Below are positions 11,829 through 25,223 of a stretch of DNA of 64,000 bases, piece by piece. The translations under genes and the position numbers were made by a program. The stretch is taken from positions 5,022,001-5,086,000 of the forward strand of contig NW_025408671.1 of NCBI RefSeq assembly GCF_020360975.1. Reading direction: 5' to 3'. Within the stretch, counting starts at the first letter, position 1. Each line of letters starts with the position of its first letter. The notes beneath the pieces are model-generated. The model was given only the letters and a program-made list of their open reading frames with translations. It ran no database searches and was not told the DNA's origin. The DNA comes from Hirsutella rhossiliensis. Its lineage: Eukaryota; Ascomycota; Sordariomycetes; Hypocreales; Ophiocordycipitaceae.

Positions 11829-14569
11829 AAAGAAGGAAAAAGAATTTATATAAGATAATAAAGCTAACGAGGCTTTCGAATATATTAAGACTATAATTAT
11901 ATAAGAACTAGTCTTAACTACCTTTAATCTAAAACGATAAATCGAACTTAAAACTAATATATTAGACTTTACTTTAAGAGTATAAATTAAATAAAAGGAT
12001 AATAAAGGAAGACTATAACTAATTATATTCTACTCGAAAAAGCTATATAGCGTAGAACTTAATTACCTTATCTATAATAAAGAATTCCTTATAATTATTT
12101 AAGCTTTTAAGGAATTTCGATACTACCTTCTTAAAAGTAAGTATAAAGTTAAGGTTTATATAGATTATAAGAATATCTTATACTTTATAATAATATAATA
12201 ATTAAACGGATAATAGATCTAATAGGCCGAATATTTATTAAAATTCGACTATAAAATAATCTATAGAAAAGGAATAGAAAATAGTTAAGTTAATACCCTT
12301 AGTTAATAAAGTAACTATAATATAAGAGTACTTATAGCGAAAGAATAGCTCCTAGAAATTAACGAAAATAAAAACTATTAGTAATAATAGCTAAATATAA
12401 TATTTAAAATATAACCTAATAACTCGACTTACTAAAAGATCCTAAAATAGATAAAAGAATATAAAGCACTAAATAAATATAATATAGGATATTTAGAAGT
12501 TTTAATATATAAAAATAAAATCTAGATATTATTAGAATTATAAGATAAAGTTATATAAGATATATATAAATATTTAATATATAGATACTAGGGAATCTAA
12601 AGAATAATAAAACGGATTAAATAATAATATAACTTCCTATAACTTAAAGAAGTAGTACGATAAGTTATTAAAAAATATAAACTTTATATATAAAGTAATA
12701 CTAAACGATATAAACTATATAGAGAATTATAACCGCTACTAGTACTAAAGAAACTATAGGATTTAATAGCTTTTAACTATATTATAAAGCTACTACTATT
12801 AAAAGAACTTATAACTAACGTTAAATATAATAGTATATTCGTTATTACTAATAGACTAATAAAGTATAGATACTTTTTACTATATAAAGAAGTAAGTAAT
12901 ATAAAAGAGCTAGTATATATATTCCTATAAATAATTATTAGTAATTATAGACTACTAAATAAGATTATCTTTAATAAAGAAAGTACTTTTATAGCTAAGT
13001 TTTAGTAAGCTCTTATAGTATAATTAAGGACGAAATATAAGCTTAGTATAGCTTATTACCTATAAATAGATAGATAAATAAAACGACTTAACTAAACGCT
13101 TAAATAATATTTATAATACTATATTAGCTATAAATAAAACAATTAAGTTAAATAGCTACTAATAGCGTAACTAGCTTATAATAGCTTAGTTATAAAAATA
13201 ACTAAGCTCTTACTAGTATACGCTAATTATAGATATAACCTAGAAGTATTTAAGGTTACTTAATAAGGACTATAAGTAGAACGAGCGATACTATAAGTAG
13301 ATTAGCTATAAAAATTATATAAAGAAATATAATAAGAACTTTAAATTATTAGAGAATAAATATCTACTTACTATAATTAGAAAAGATTATAGGGACTAAT
13401 CTTTTAAGAGGGAGATATAGTCTACCTTATATAACGAAATATTAAAATAAAATAACTAAGTAATAAATTAGATTTTCAGAAACTTAGACTATTTAAGGTT
13501 AAGAAAACTATTTTAAAAGTTAACTATAAACTTTCGCTACTAATAATAATATAGATATACCTAATATTTTATATCTTATTATTAAAACTAGCGCTATAAA
13601 ACGCTAAACTATAGGAAAAAATCAAAGTTAATAACGATTAAGAATATAAAGTAAAATAAGTACTAAATATAAGAAAATAAGGTTAGTAATAAGAATACCT
13701 TATTAAGTAAAAGGGATATAGACTAAAGGAAAATACTTAGGAACTACTTAAGTACTTAACCTACTATAGTTCTCTACTTTAATAATTTTACTAGAAGGTT
13801 TAAGAGGGATTAAAGGACTAAGATCTATAAACTCCTCGCTAATACTAAATAAGGACTAATTTGCCTTATTAGGAACGCTTAATAATTATAAGTTATTTAC
13901 TACCTAATACTTATATATATCGAGCGTAGGCAAAACGCTATCCTTAGTATCTACTTCTTAGATACTGCGATAAAATAACTTAGAACTCTTTTCCTTTATA
14001 TAATTCTAAATCTTCTAAATATAAGCTAAACGATTAATAGTAATAGATATTTACGACTAAAGGTTTATAAGCTATACTTAAAGCTTTAATAAGGCTTCCC
14101 TAGCTTCCTCCTCTTTAGAATATAGCCTATACTACTCCGCTAATAATTTAGTTACTAAAAGAAATATATTAGCTACTATATATAGAAAGAATTAAAAGAT
14201 ACCTATAAGAAGAGGCTACTAAAATACTAGTATAATAAGGACGACTACTAGTAATATAATTATTATAGCGTAAAGAATTTTCGGCTATCTAATAATTTAT
14301 CTTCTTCGCCTTAAAGTATTAAGTATATAGTATATTAATAGGATCTTTACTTAAGTCGATATATTTAGTAAGAGTAGCGCGCTTAGAGGCTTTTTAGGAA
14401 TGATTTTTTAGTATATAACTAGATATACTATTAGTAGTATATCCTAAAAGGATAAAAGAAATAAGGAACGATATACTTACGTATAACGTAATAAAGGTAT
14501 ATTTATATACGGCGGCTAAGGTAGCTATAGTAGGTCTTATAGATAAGACTAAAAGGAGGGGAGATATTA

Positions 14570-15019
14570 TATTACGACTATAGCTACTAAGCCGCTAACG
14601 GTCGACCGCGTTAAGTACGTAATATAGTCTAATAGATAAATAGTCGGTATAACTATTTAATAGATATAGGATCGAGGGGATTATAGAGATCTAAGTAATC
14701 TAGGATTAACGAGATTACTATACTCTATATAATCTAACGTTAGGGATTATAGCTAGGCCTATAATCTAAGGATAGTCTCTATAAGTATATATAGCTACCT
14801 ACTTTTACTCCTTTAAATAAATAGCTCTCTAGCTTTTAATATAGATCTTTATTATAATTCTATCTTTAATTTTAATTACTTAGTTATAGTCTATAGTCTA
14901 CGACCTCTAACTTATTACTAATATAATATACTTATTATTACTTAGACTACGCCCTATTATATCTATTAATATAAACCCCTTAATAGGTTTATCCCTTAGG
15001 AATAATACCGGTTATTATA
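14570..15019 (+). repeat. 3' LTR of the Gypsy element
   Basis: It is 450 bp from TATTACGACTATAG to GGTTATTATA, immediately after a purine tract. It is collinear with 6693-7142 and differs mainly by RIP-type transitions. Confidence 0.85.
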
Positions 15020-18000
15020 CGCCCGCGAGTTAGGCCCTTAAAGAGAGACTACTACCTATAACCCTAGGCCTAGGCTAGCGAGCCCGGGCTACGGCCGCTT
15101 AGGATAGTAGCGGCTATAGCCTAAGAGGGCTTACACCGAAATATAAATACGCGGGAGAAGCCCGTAGTAGCCGGCATAAATTTCCTACGTACTACTACTA
15201 TAACCTTGTTCGAGGCGGACCTATACTAAAAGAAGGGAGGGTTTTCCCCTAGGCACTTTAGTTTTTCCCTCCTATTTAATATCGAAGTTCTAGATACCTC
15301 TAGCTAGGTCCCTAGCAAAATCTTAATAATAATATATAAATAAGTAATTTCTATAAGGATATAAGTTACTAGCTAACGTCTATAATAAAGGGTATAAAAG
15401 ATAATTTAATTATACTAACTTAGCGTGCTCTTAAGAAAGTAAGAGAGAGGAGAGCGACCGCGTGCTTTAATCCTAATAATATTAAGAGCTTTTAATAGAA
15501 CCTATAACTAAAAGGCAATTTCTATATAAATTAAAAACCCTTAGTAACTAATATTATTTCTACTATAGACCTAGGTCTTAAAGTAACTATAGATCTATAA
15601 AAGAAGATAGTTAAAATAAGCTAAGTAAGATTGAATAAGTTAAATAGTTATTACTTAAAAGTACTCTATATAAAGAGGAAAGACCTTAGTATAATAATTT
15701 TAAGTAAGTAGAGTAGTAGTAATAAAGGAAGGTTATAGAAGAGTAGTTAAAGAGAAGTTAACGATATTTAATAGCTCTTTAGTTTTAAGTTTAGCGGTCT
15801 TATAAGATATAATAAGGAAAAAGAGGTAGTTATAAAAGGAGAAGATAAGAGGTAGCGGTCTAAAGAAATAAAAAAGATAGAAAAAAAAAGAAGAAGAAAA
15901 GGAATAAAAAGAGTAAAAAAGAGAAAAAAAGGGTAAAGATTAAATAGCTCCTTAATTAATAACTAGTAAAAGAAGCTATTTAAGCGTAACCCTTAAATAC
16001 GCCTAAGACCTTACCGCTATAAAGGCTAGCTAAAGTAACTAATAACCGCGCGCTTTAATAACTATTTATTCCTCTTACTATACCCTCCTTCTTTCTTCCT
16101 TCTTCTTCTTTTTATATATATATATATACTCTATACGCTTCCTTATTTATAATAATCTCTTTTACTAATATAACTCTTATATATATATATATATAACCCT
16201 CTTAGCCTCTTAGCGTTATAACTTAAAACTACTTACCTTAACTATTTAATCTTAACTTCTTCTTTTCTCTTACTTACTTTACTATTTCCTAAGATATAGC
16301 GGCGAACCTAAATAGTATCCTAGGCCTAGCTATAGACCTCCCTAAGAATACCGCTATTTTCTTTAATATATTACTATTTAAGAGTAAGAGCTTTATTTTA
16401 CCTACTTACTATAGTAAAGTTAAAGTAAAAGGCGGCGAAGGGCGCTTTTACGCTAAAGATAAGGAAAGGTTTATAAACTAAGACTAATAAGACGTTTATA
16501 GGTAGAAGTAACCGCCTTAATATATTTATAAAGATCGTTAGTACTTAATACTAATAGGCCCTATTAAATAATAGGATATTACCCTTAAAAACGCTCGGAT
16601 AATATATAAGGGTATTAAAAAGATAAACGGATTTACTAAGAATAAAGCCCGCTAAGAAGAGTATATCGTTAATATATATAACTTTCTTTATAGAGCTATC
16701 GATAAATAATAAGCTATAAGCTTTAGCCTTAGCGCGATAATTAAGATCTTAATAAGAGGTATTAAGAACGTAGTATACTTCTTACCTTACTTACTATTAG
16801 TTTATACTAACTATTAAAGGGAACCTATTAAAGATAGAGAAGATAGATATATAAAGTATTATAAATACCTAAATAATAAGGAGTATTTAATTAAGTTTAC
16901 TACTCTTACCTTTAACCTTAGTTACTTTATATATAAATAAAGGTATATAACTAAAGTTATTAACTTTTTAGTAAGACTAAATAAAAGGGGACTCTACTAA
17001 GGAGCGTTCTTTTAAGACTATAAAGAAGGAAACTTAGTTATTTTTAATACTTAGAAAGAAAGATAGTATACTAAACTTTATATATTCTTATAAGTATAGT
17101 AATAGTTTCTTTATATCCTCTAAGTTCCTTATAACTTTACCTATATACTAGTCCCTTATATTACTTAGTAAGAAGGGTAGGAATATAGCTACTTAGCCTT
17201 AATAATAATTTAATATTAAGTTAAAGGTATAGTTAAGCTATACTTTAAGATAATTAAGTAGCGATACTTAAAGGTTAAAGTAATTCTAGAGTAAAGGTAT
17301 AAGGTAACGTAAAAAGCCCTATAAATAGATAAAATCTTATACTAAGACTAGTATTTCTTTAAGCTAGATAAGAGGATAAGTATAAAAGGCTATATCGATA
17401 GGCTAATATATAGAATCTAAGCTATCGCGGCGAACGAACTTAATTATATATAAGCGATATTATAAAGTAGCGGAGTTTCTTAGTAGTTTAATAGTAAGGT
17501 TAAATAACTATAAAGGATACTATTTAATTAAGGTTTAATAACTTTTAGTAAAGTCTTTTTTATAAGGATTCCTAGGTATAAACGGATTTACTAATATAAC
17601 TATATTATCCTAAGAGATTAAGAAAAATAAGACCTTTAAGAAGTCTTAAAGGTAGTTAACCTCTTAGATAGGCTTAGTAGATAGAAACTACTACTTTAAA
17701 GAGATATAGAACTAGCTTATATAATAAGGAGAGCGAGAAAAGAGCTATCTATATTAGCTACCCTTATAAAGTAACTTAACCCGATCGCTTAGGCTATACG
17801 CGGCTTCTTTATAAAACTCCTCCTTAAAAAGACCCCTAACTATTTAATTACGCTAATAGGAATTAAGAATAAGCCTAGACCTTTATTACCTTAAGCGTTA
17901 ACTAAATTAAGCTCCTTATTTAAACTAAGTAGCCTTTCCTTAAGTAACCTTAAGATAGGATCCCTACCCTAGAGTTTATAAAGGAGAGAGCTAAGCGCCC

Positions 18001-18959
18001 TTACTAATCCCTTTATCTATATAAAAATAACGCCTTTATTCTCCCCTTTAAATATATAGCTAATTAAGCTTACTCTTTACTTACTACTAATAACTCCTTA
18101 GAATATATAAAGGAGTAAAAGACTTATAACTATACCCCCGCTAATAACTTAATAAGAAGCTAATAGGGAAGAAAGGTAGATAGCGCGGCTACTAACTTAC
18201 TTTAAGACTTCGAAATTACTAGGCGCATAGTTAATTACCTTACGGCTAAAGACTCTAATAACGTATATAGCGCGCCTTATTACTTCCTAGAAATAAAGTA
18301 TAGTAATAGCCTCTCTAGCTATAGTCCTTATAAGGTTTATACTAAGCTTTAAACCTACTTAGGTTAAAAGAGTTAAAAACCTAGGAATATATTAAAACTA
18401 CCGTTAAGATAATAATAACTATAACTTTATATATTTATATAAAACTACTAATAATATAATAATAATTAGTCTATAAGACTTTATAGCTTATTTAATCTAG
18501 CTATACTTAAAGCTATAGACTAGTAAAGATACTAACTACTTTATTTCCTTAACGCCCCTAAGAATAATAAGCGCGAATACTTAAGAGTATATATAAGGGG
18601 TAATAGATAATTATTTAAAGAAGGAAGTATATAAGTAACGATAGGAAAGAGCTAAATAAGTAGCTTATAAGTAAAGGGAGAAATAAATAATATAAAGGGA
18701 AGGGATTATAGTAAAGGAGAAAAGTTCTATTAATAGTTTATTTATTTACTTACTTATATACTTAGGATAAGAGCCTTTACTTATTATTATCGCGCCCTTT
18801 CTATTAGTATCTTAGGTCGGAAAGTCGCTAAAGAGGAGTTTAATAAGTAAGATCGTACCCCTATAGATATTAGCCCGTTAAAGGGATAAGACCCTTAGCG
18901 CTTCCTATTTACTCCCCCCCCCTAAGTATACTTAAAGGCTTTATAAAAGCATAGATTAT
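15020..18959. repeat. RIPped repetitive DNA, mostly unclassified
   Basis: About 15,170-15,345 is homologous, in inverse orientation, to the 3' part of the SINE-like retroposon at 23282-24042, sharing the GGAGGGTTTTCC, TTTTTCCCTCC and CTAGATACCTCTAG blocks. From about 16,270 to 18,900 there are stretches of plus-strand frame interrupted only by TAA/TAG (for example about 17,800-18,150), which suggests a dead coding region. I recognise no RT, integrase or transposase motif there. A purine-rich run lies near 15,880-15,940 and a C-run at 18,915-18,922. Confidence 0.5.
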
Positions 18960-20999
18960 TTAATTAAATATCTTCCTTAATTATAGTTAATTTAAATATT
19001 TATTTTTCCCTTTAAAGTAAAGGCCGCTAGTTATATAACTTTAATAAAGATAAAGAGGTATAAAGTAAAGAAATCTCTAAGACTTATATTAATAACCTAA
19101 GACCCTTAGAGCTATATATAGGACCGATAATTAGATAATTACGCGGTTAATTACTTTATTAATCCTTAGCCGTATACTATATATACTTTAGGTATATACC
19201 TTCGTCCCTATTAAAGTACTAAGCGTACTATATACTATAGAAGCTAAGGAAAAAGATAGACCGCTAAAGCTAGATAAATAAAACGAGCTTTAAAGGAGGC
19301 TAGTTTAGCTTATCTATAACTCTAGTATTATAGGTTACCTAAGTAAGTAAGGTATAGTAGTAGGCCTTATAAGGGACTTTTACTAGCCCCTCTTATAATA
19401 CTATATTTATTACTTCCTTTATAACTACGATATCTATAGCTATATAAAGATCTAAAGGGCATAGCTTAAGGAGCTACTTAAGTAGCTTTTAGTACTAGAC
19501 CGGTTCTATATATATATATATATAGACTTTATAATAGACCTCCTACTTATAAAGGTTAGTAACTACTATATATAGGTAATTAAGGACTAACTTAGTAAAT
19601 TAATAGTACTAAAGCTAATACTATTTATAGATATAGAAGCTTATATAGAGCGCTTCCTTTAATACTAGGCCTGCTTATATAGCTAGCTAGCCTTTATTAT
19701 AAGCGATAAAGGGTTAAACTAAACTAGCCGCTTTTAATAGTACCTATACTAGCTACTTTAAATTATATAGCTACTTAGTATAGCCTATTGCCTATAAACT
19801 AATAAGGGACCTAAGAAGGTTAACTAGGAAGTATAAGTATACTTATAAGTAGTTATAGCCTATAACTAAGCGGACTAAGACTACTAGCTCCTTACTACTT
19901 AGCTCGCATTAAATAGTAAACTATATACTTCTATTAAGATAGCCCCTTTTTTCGTAATATATAGCTTTAAGCCGCCCTCCTTAATCTTATTTACCGCTAA
20001 TATAGTAACGGAGTAGTATAGTAGTATATTATTAAAGAGCCGCGCTTTTATATTTATTTAAAAGCTATAAGAAACTATAGAATACTATTAATCCGCGATA
20101 GCTACTATAATATAAGATTAAGAGCAGCACGCTAATAAAACTAAAGCGCTAGTAAATAGGTTTATAGTAAGAGATAAGGTATAGCTTAACCTTTATAACT
20201 ATAGGTTAGCGCGACTAAAGAAAAAGCTAAACTAGCTATATATAAAGTTTATAGTATAAAGGGTTATTAGCCTATAAGTAGTTAAGCTTAATAGTCTCTT
20301 AATAAGGGTCTATAATAAAATTAATATTAACCTCCTTTACTAAGCTTTCTTTAACCCGCTACTTAGATAAAAAATAGTAAACGCTTAACCGCTTATAATT
20401 AAGGTAGAGGGGGACGATAAATTTAAGGTTAAGGATATATAAGCTATACGCTAAAAGAAGGTAAGCTAAGGGAAACGCTAGGAGGTTCTTATTAAGTAGC
20501 GCGGGTACCTTAACCTTATATAGGAACTTATATATAAGTTTATAAGAGCTATAGCCCTTAATAAGTTTAAGGCCTTATATAGGCTAGTAAACTAAAATAA
20601 TAAACTAGTAAACTACCGGTAATAGCTTAAGCTAAGACTATAAAGTAAGCGAAGCGGAGTAAGTAGTTATAGTAATATAAGCGTAATAGTATAAGCGGAG
20701 ATAAAAATAGCGTTTATTTTAAGGTAGAGCTCTTAGACTTCCTAAGCTTATTCCTTATTATTACCCTTGCCCTTACTATTATTATTATCGTCGTCCTTAT
20801 TAGCCTCCTCCTCCTCCTCCTTAGTATCGGTAGCGGCGCTCTTTAGCGCGCTAAGTCGGCCCTTTAAGCGTAGGGATAATAGGGCTAGTAGGGCTAGTAC
20901 GATTAACGGGAAAGGGTAGGGTAGAGCTAGTAGTATAAGCCTAATTATATAGAAGCCGTTAATAAAGCAGCGCCGCGCCGCGCTTAAAAGAAGGTATTA
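18960..20999 (+). pseudogene. RIPped chromodomain Gypsy (chromovirus) integrase, 5'-truncated
   Basis: On the plus strand the integrase zinc-binding region is at about 19,250-19,460 and the catalytic core begins with a DFIIDL block near 19,530. The ELALNS...TSIK..PFFV pattern follows at about 19,890-19,980. A C-terminal chromodomain-like segment lies at about 20,427-20,530, where a FKVKDI start is followed by EVLIK-RGY with the Trp codon turned to TAG. No RT is readable upstream, so the copy lacks its 5' half. The 3' LTR follows at 21000. Homology to the inverted integrase at 21,188-21,560 supports the family assignment. Confidence 0.75.
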
Positions 21000-21187
21000 T
21001 ATAAGAGTCTTTAACTATTATAAGTTATAAGCTTAAGCTATAGCCTAAGCTATATAGTTATATATAGAGGGCTAGATCTTATATATATATATATATAGGC
21101 TAGCCGCGTATAAAAGAGCTCTATATAGCTTATTAATATTATTTTATAGATAGTACTTATATATATACCTCTACCTACTCTATAATA
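21000..21187 (+). repeat. 3' LTR of the chromodomain Gypsy copy
   Basis: It is 188 bp, from TATAAGAGTCTTTAAC to CTCTATAATA, and is the inverted counterpart of 26582-26771 and 6199-6384. Its right edge abuts the broken integrase of the opposing element at 21188. Confidence 0.75.
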
Positions 21188-23266
21188 ATATATAGCGGTT
21201 ACCGCCCTTTATAAGTAAGAGGTCTATTATAAAGTCTATCTATATATATATATAAAACTAGTTTAATACTAAAAGCTACTTAAGTAGCCTTTTAAGCTAT
21301 GCCTTTTAAATCTTTATATAGCTATAGATATTATAATTATAAAGGAAGTAATAAATATAGTACTATAAAAGGGGCTAGTAAAAGTCCCTTATAAGGCCTA
21401 CCGTTATACCTTACTAGCCTAGGTAACCTATAATACTAAAGTTATAAATAAACTAAACTAGCCTCCCTTAAAGCTTATTTTATTTATCTAGCTTTAGTAG
21501 TCTATCCTTTTCCTTAGCTTTTATAATATATAGTACGCCTAGTACTTATAATCTCCCTTACTAGTATAAATACCCTTATAAGTTAATATAATAGTTAGCT
21601 ACTTTAATAAGGGTATCTATACCTTAAAGAATATATAGCCCGCGTAGTAAAGTCTTTAGTAGGGTCCTTAGTAGGGTCCTTAGTAGGATCCTTAGTAGAG
21701 TCTCTAGCTAGCTCTCTTCTTAATTAGATAATTCCTTAGCCCTTATTTATTTAAGGAAGAAGGAGGGAAAATTTAGTTTATAAAAGAGGTCTCTTTTCCT
21801 CCTTAGCTAGTAAATAGTATTAGTATCTTCTTCCTATAATTATCTTATTTTATTATTTTCTTTTATTATCTTCTTCTTAGTATCTCTTTTTATTAGTATC
21901 TTTTTTTATTATCTCCTTCTATTATTATATTCTTCTATATCCTCTTTTACTAATATACCTTTTTAGCCCTCTTTACCTTTACTTTACCTTACCTAGTACT
22001 TTCTCTTTTCCTTCGTTCCCCTTAGACCCCCTTATCCTTTAGTATCTAGCTACTACTATTACTATTAGCATAGGTATATCTTTAGGTATATACTATAGCT
22101 ACTATTAAACTACCTATACTTTTAGCTTTAGCTTTAAATCTAAGTATTAAGCGCTAGATTCTATAGCGCGGCGTACGCTCTTATAGGTATAGTCTAAAGC
22201 CGCTATACTATCTTATAAGCGTTAAAGGGCTATATCTTAAAATACTCTTACTACGCGCGCCCTTAAGCTAGTCTATCCCTCCTTACTAGACTAAGGTAAA
22301 AGTATAAAGGGAAGCTTATCTATTAGTACTATACCTTCCTTTATTAAGGAAGCTCTTATATAAGTCTATAGCTCTTTTTATAGGATAAGCTATAGATCCT
22401 AAGCCTCGATATCCGCTCTTATTAGCTAGTCTTAATCCTTTTAAGAAAGCGCGTTTAAGACTATAGAGTCCTACTTAAGCTAGTACTTAATTAAAAAGTT
22501 AAAGTATAAAAGATACTTTACTTAGCGGGCTTACTACTTTAAGAGGTACTAGCGGGTTATAAAATACTTAAGGTTCCTATAGTTTATTAGAACCTTAAAG
22601 CTCTTATAGCTTTAGAGCTTTACTTACTATTACTTAAGGTAGCTAATAATCGCTAGTATCTCCTTATCGTAAATAGCGTAATTCCGCTCTACTAAGGTTA
22701 GCTTATAAGAGTAGAACGCTACTAGTTACTTTTACTTATTTACTTCTTAGGAAAGCGTCCCTTTAAGCGTATAGCTATTATAGTTTACTTTAACTAATAT
22801 AAACTAGTCGAAGTCCTATTAAAGTAATACTAAGGCTTATAAGAATAGGTTCTTAAGTATATAGAACGCTCCTTCTTATATAAGCCCTTAATATAAAGCG
22901 GTTTATTTCTTAGTAATCTTATTTAAAGGTATTATAATATAAGAGAAGCCCTTAATAAATATCTTATAATAGTTCGTAAACCCTAGGAAGCTCTATATAC
23001 TTATTTATATAGTTAAGGCTACTTAGTCTTAGATCGCTTAGATTTTTATAGGGTCTACTTATATACCTATACTAATATAAATAATAAAGCTAAGGTACTT
23101 TACCTTCTTAACCCTAAATTTATACTTATCTAAGTTAAGGTAGAGCTTATAAAGCTAGAGGCGCTTTAAGACCTTTTATACCTTTTATATATAGTCCTTA
23201 TAAGAGCCGCTTATATAAATAAGGATATTATCTATATATATAAAGGCGAACTTATTAAGGAAGTCT

Positions 23267-24057
23267 TAAAGTATATTATTATATTAAGATTATACTAGTA
23301 ACCTATCTAGAGGTATCTAGAACTTCGACGTTAAATAGGAGGGAAAAACTAAACTGCCTAAAGGAAAACCCTCCTCTCTTTCGTAGCTAGTCTGCCCTTA
23401 TACTAGGTCGCGGTTATAATACGTAGGAATCTTACGCCAGCTATCTTAGGTATTATTATAGTTAGTCGGAATTATATTAGCCCCGCTATAAAGTAACCTT
23501 AGAAAGTAACTCCTTTATATACGCGGGGTATATAGCGTTAATCGGTAGTACGAGCGTTTTTTTTAGTTAATAGTTAATTATATAATTATCTCTAACCTTA
23601 TCCTATAATAATATCTTCTAGGCTCTACTTTATTTTTCTACTATAAGGCTTAGCGGGCTATTTTTTATTAATGCCGGCCTTTAGCCGGGCCGGTAGTTAG
23701 GTTATCGTACCGGCTTCGCGCTATACTTATTAAGTTACTAGTATCGGCCCTAGGTTTTTATTTTCCCGGTTAGGGGGCCCGGACCGGGGTTAAGGGGAGG
23801 TCCTAACGAATTCGTCGCTAGGTCTAGGTAGGCGAGGTCCGGGCCGGCCTACTTATAGCGGGGCTAGACTACTAGTATATTTATAAGCGCTTCTAAAAGC
23901 GCTAATTAGCTAATTAATAAGTAGGTTAGCGTAGTTTACTAGTCTAACTAAAAATTAATCGTGCCCTTAGCTAGATTTAAACCGACTTTAGCGTTATAGC
24001 TAATAAGCTTCTTAGGTATATAACTACTATACTATAAGGGTATAAAGTATATTATTA
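23267..24057 (-). mobile_element. SINE-like tRNA-headed retroposon with 15-bp target duplication
   Basis: The element is 23282-24042 (761 bp), in minus orientation. TAAAGTATATTATTA is present exactly at 23267-23281 and 24043-24057. Removing the element and one repeat restores an unbroken RT reading frame of the host Gypsy (INNIL then QDFLNKF in the family consensus sense). The 5' end (24041 down to 23962) looks like a RIPped tRNA: CCCTTA and TAAGGG can pair as an acceptor stem, there is a GTAT/ATAC D-stem with an A-box-like AGTAGTT, and a GGTTTAAATC B-box. The body is GC-richer (about 23,650-23,890). Long target duplications and a Pol III head are hallmarks of LINE-mobilised SINEs; Foxy of Fusarium is a known fungal SINE of similar size. 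The anticodon arm does not fold cleanly, so the parent tRNA is not assigned. Confidence 0.75.
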
Positions 24058-24915
24058 ATATAATACTAAAAGGTAGTAAGTGCTTTAAAAAAGCTAAAGG
24101 GCGTTATAAGCTACTTAAATAAGCTATAGCGTATATAGAACGCTATCTTTTACTTATCTCCCTCTACGATCTATACCTTATAAAACGCTTACTTTATATC
24201 TAGCTTTATAAACTACTTTACCTTTAAAAGGTTATAGAGCGTATTTAAGATTAAGGGTAAAGGGTAGCGGTCTAGCCTTATAATTACGTTTAAGGCCCTA
24301 TAATTATAATAGAACTATATCCCGCTTCCTAGCTTATATATAAATAGGACTAGTGCCTTTACTTTAAAGCTACTTACTTAAATAAAACCCTTATTTAAGA
24401 GGTCCCTTAGCGTCTTCTTTAGTACTAATAGCTCTATATATAATATACTATAAAGCGGCCTAAACGGTATAGGTAGCTCCTACCCCTTCTTATTAGTATA
24501 GAGTATAACCTTATAGTCTACCCTTAGCTTATATAGGTTAAGCTTATCCGCTTCTTAGGACTTAAATAGCGGTAGAAGGTTATAGAAGCGCTTTAAAATC
24601 TACTACTATAGTTTAAAAGGCGACTTTAGCTTCTTTATCTAAAAGGCCTTATTAATATTAGCTAAGCTAACTATATAGACTGCTATATTAGCCGCTACCT
24701 AGCTTTCCTCTTACTTTACTTATTATATAGTTATTATAAAGATAAAGGTAAGGACTTCTTAGGCTAAGTATAACGCTTATATACTTAGTCCTACGCTTAT
24801 AAGACTATTATTATAGCGGACTTACTATTATATAGGCCTAAACTATAGCTTCTTTTAATATAGAATTAAGTATAACTTTATATATAATAACTAAGGTTTC
24901 CTAAGAATTAAGGGA

Positions 24916-25223
24916 AACTCTAGCTAAGGGATTATATAGGCTACGATAAGTTTATAGTACCTATTAACCTTTATAGCTAGCTATATAATACCCTTAATCT
25001 CTATACCTTTTATTACGCTTAAGGCGCCCTTTACTTACCTTAAAGCGATCCTTTTTACTAGTACTTATAAACTCTAGCTAAGGGATTATATAGGCTACGA
25101 TAAGTTTATAGTACCTATTAACCTTTATAGCTAGCTATATAATATCCTTAATCTCTATACCTTTTATCGCGCTTAAGGCGCCCTTTACTTACCTTAAAGC
25201 GATCCTTTTTACTAGTACTTATA
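24916..25223 (-). repeat. 154-bp tandem duplication inside the gag remnant
   Basis: Copy 1 (24916-25069) and copy 2 (25070-25223) are nearly identical and differ at a few C/T and G/A positions. The related copy around 4,690-4,850 has only one unit, so the duplication is specific to this element. Confidence 0.85.

Larger units (their letters stand above)
6693..15019 (+). mobile_element. Ty3/Gypsy LTR retrotransposon, RIPped, with nested solo LTR
   Basis: This is a complete element of about 8.3 kb (7.85 kb without the insertion), with LTRs at 6693-7142 and 14570-15019. Internally there is gag with a zinc knuckle at about 8040-8105, whose Cys residues now read Tyr. RT follows at about 10,740-11,350 (a YLD[N/D] box precedes ILIFLDTLKEY at about 11,040). 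RNase H lies at about 11,830-12,260 and integrase at about 12,500-13,600. A purine tract (AAAAGGAGGGGAGATA, 14551-14566) precedes the 3' LTR. RT precedes integrase, as in Gypsy. No matching target duplication is visible: CTTTA lies left of 6693 but CGCCC right of 15019. One flank therefore seems to have been rearranged. All genes are dead by RIP. Confidence 0.9.

Noticed and set aside
23962..24041. Functional tRNA gene on the minus strand
   Set aside because: The anticodon arm does not pair, the B-box is mutated, and the sequence forms the 5' end of a repeat with its own target duplication.
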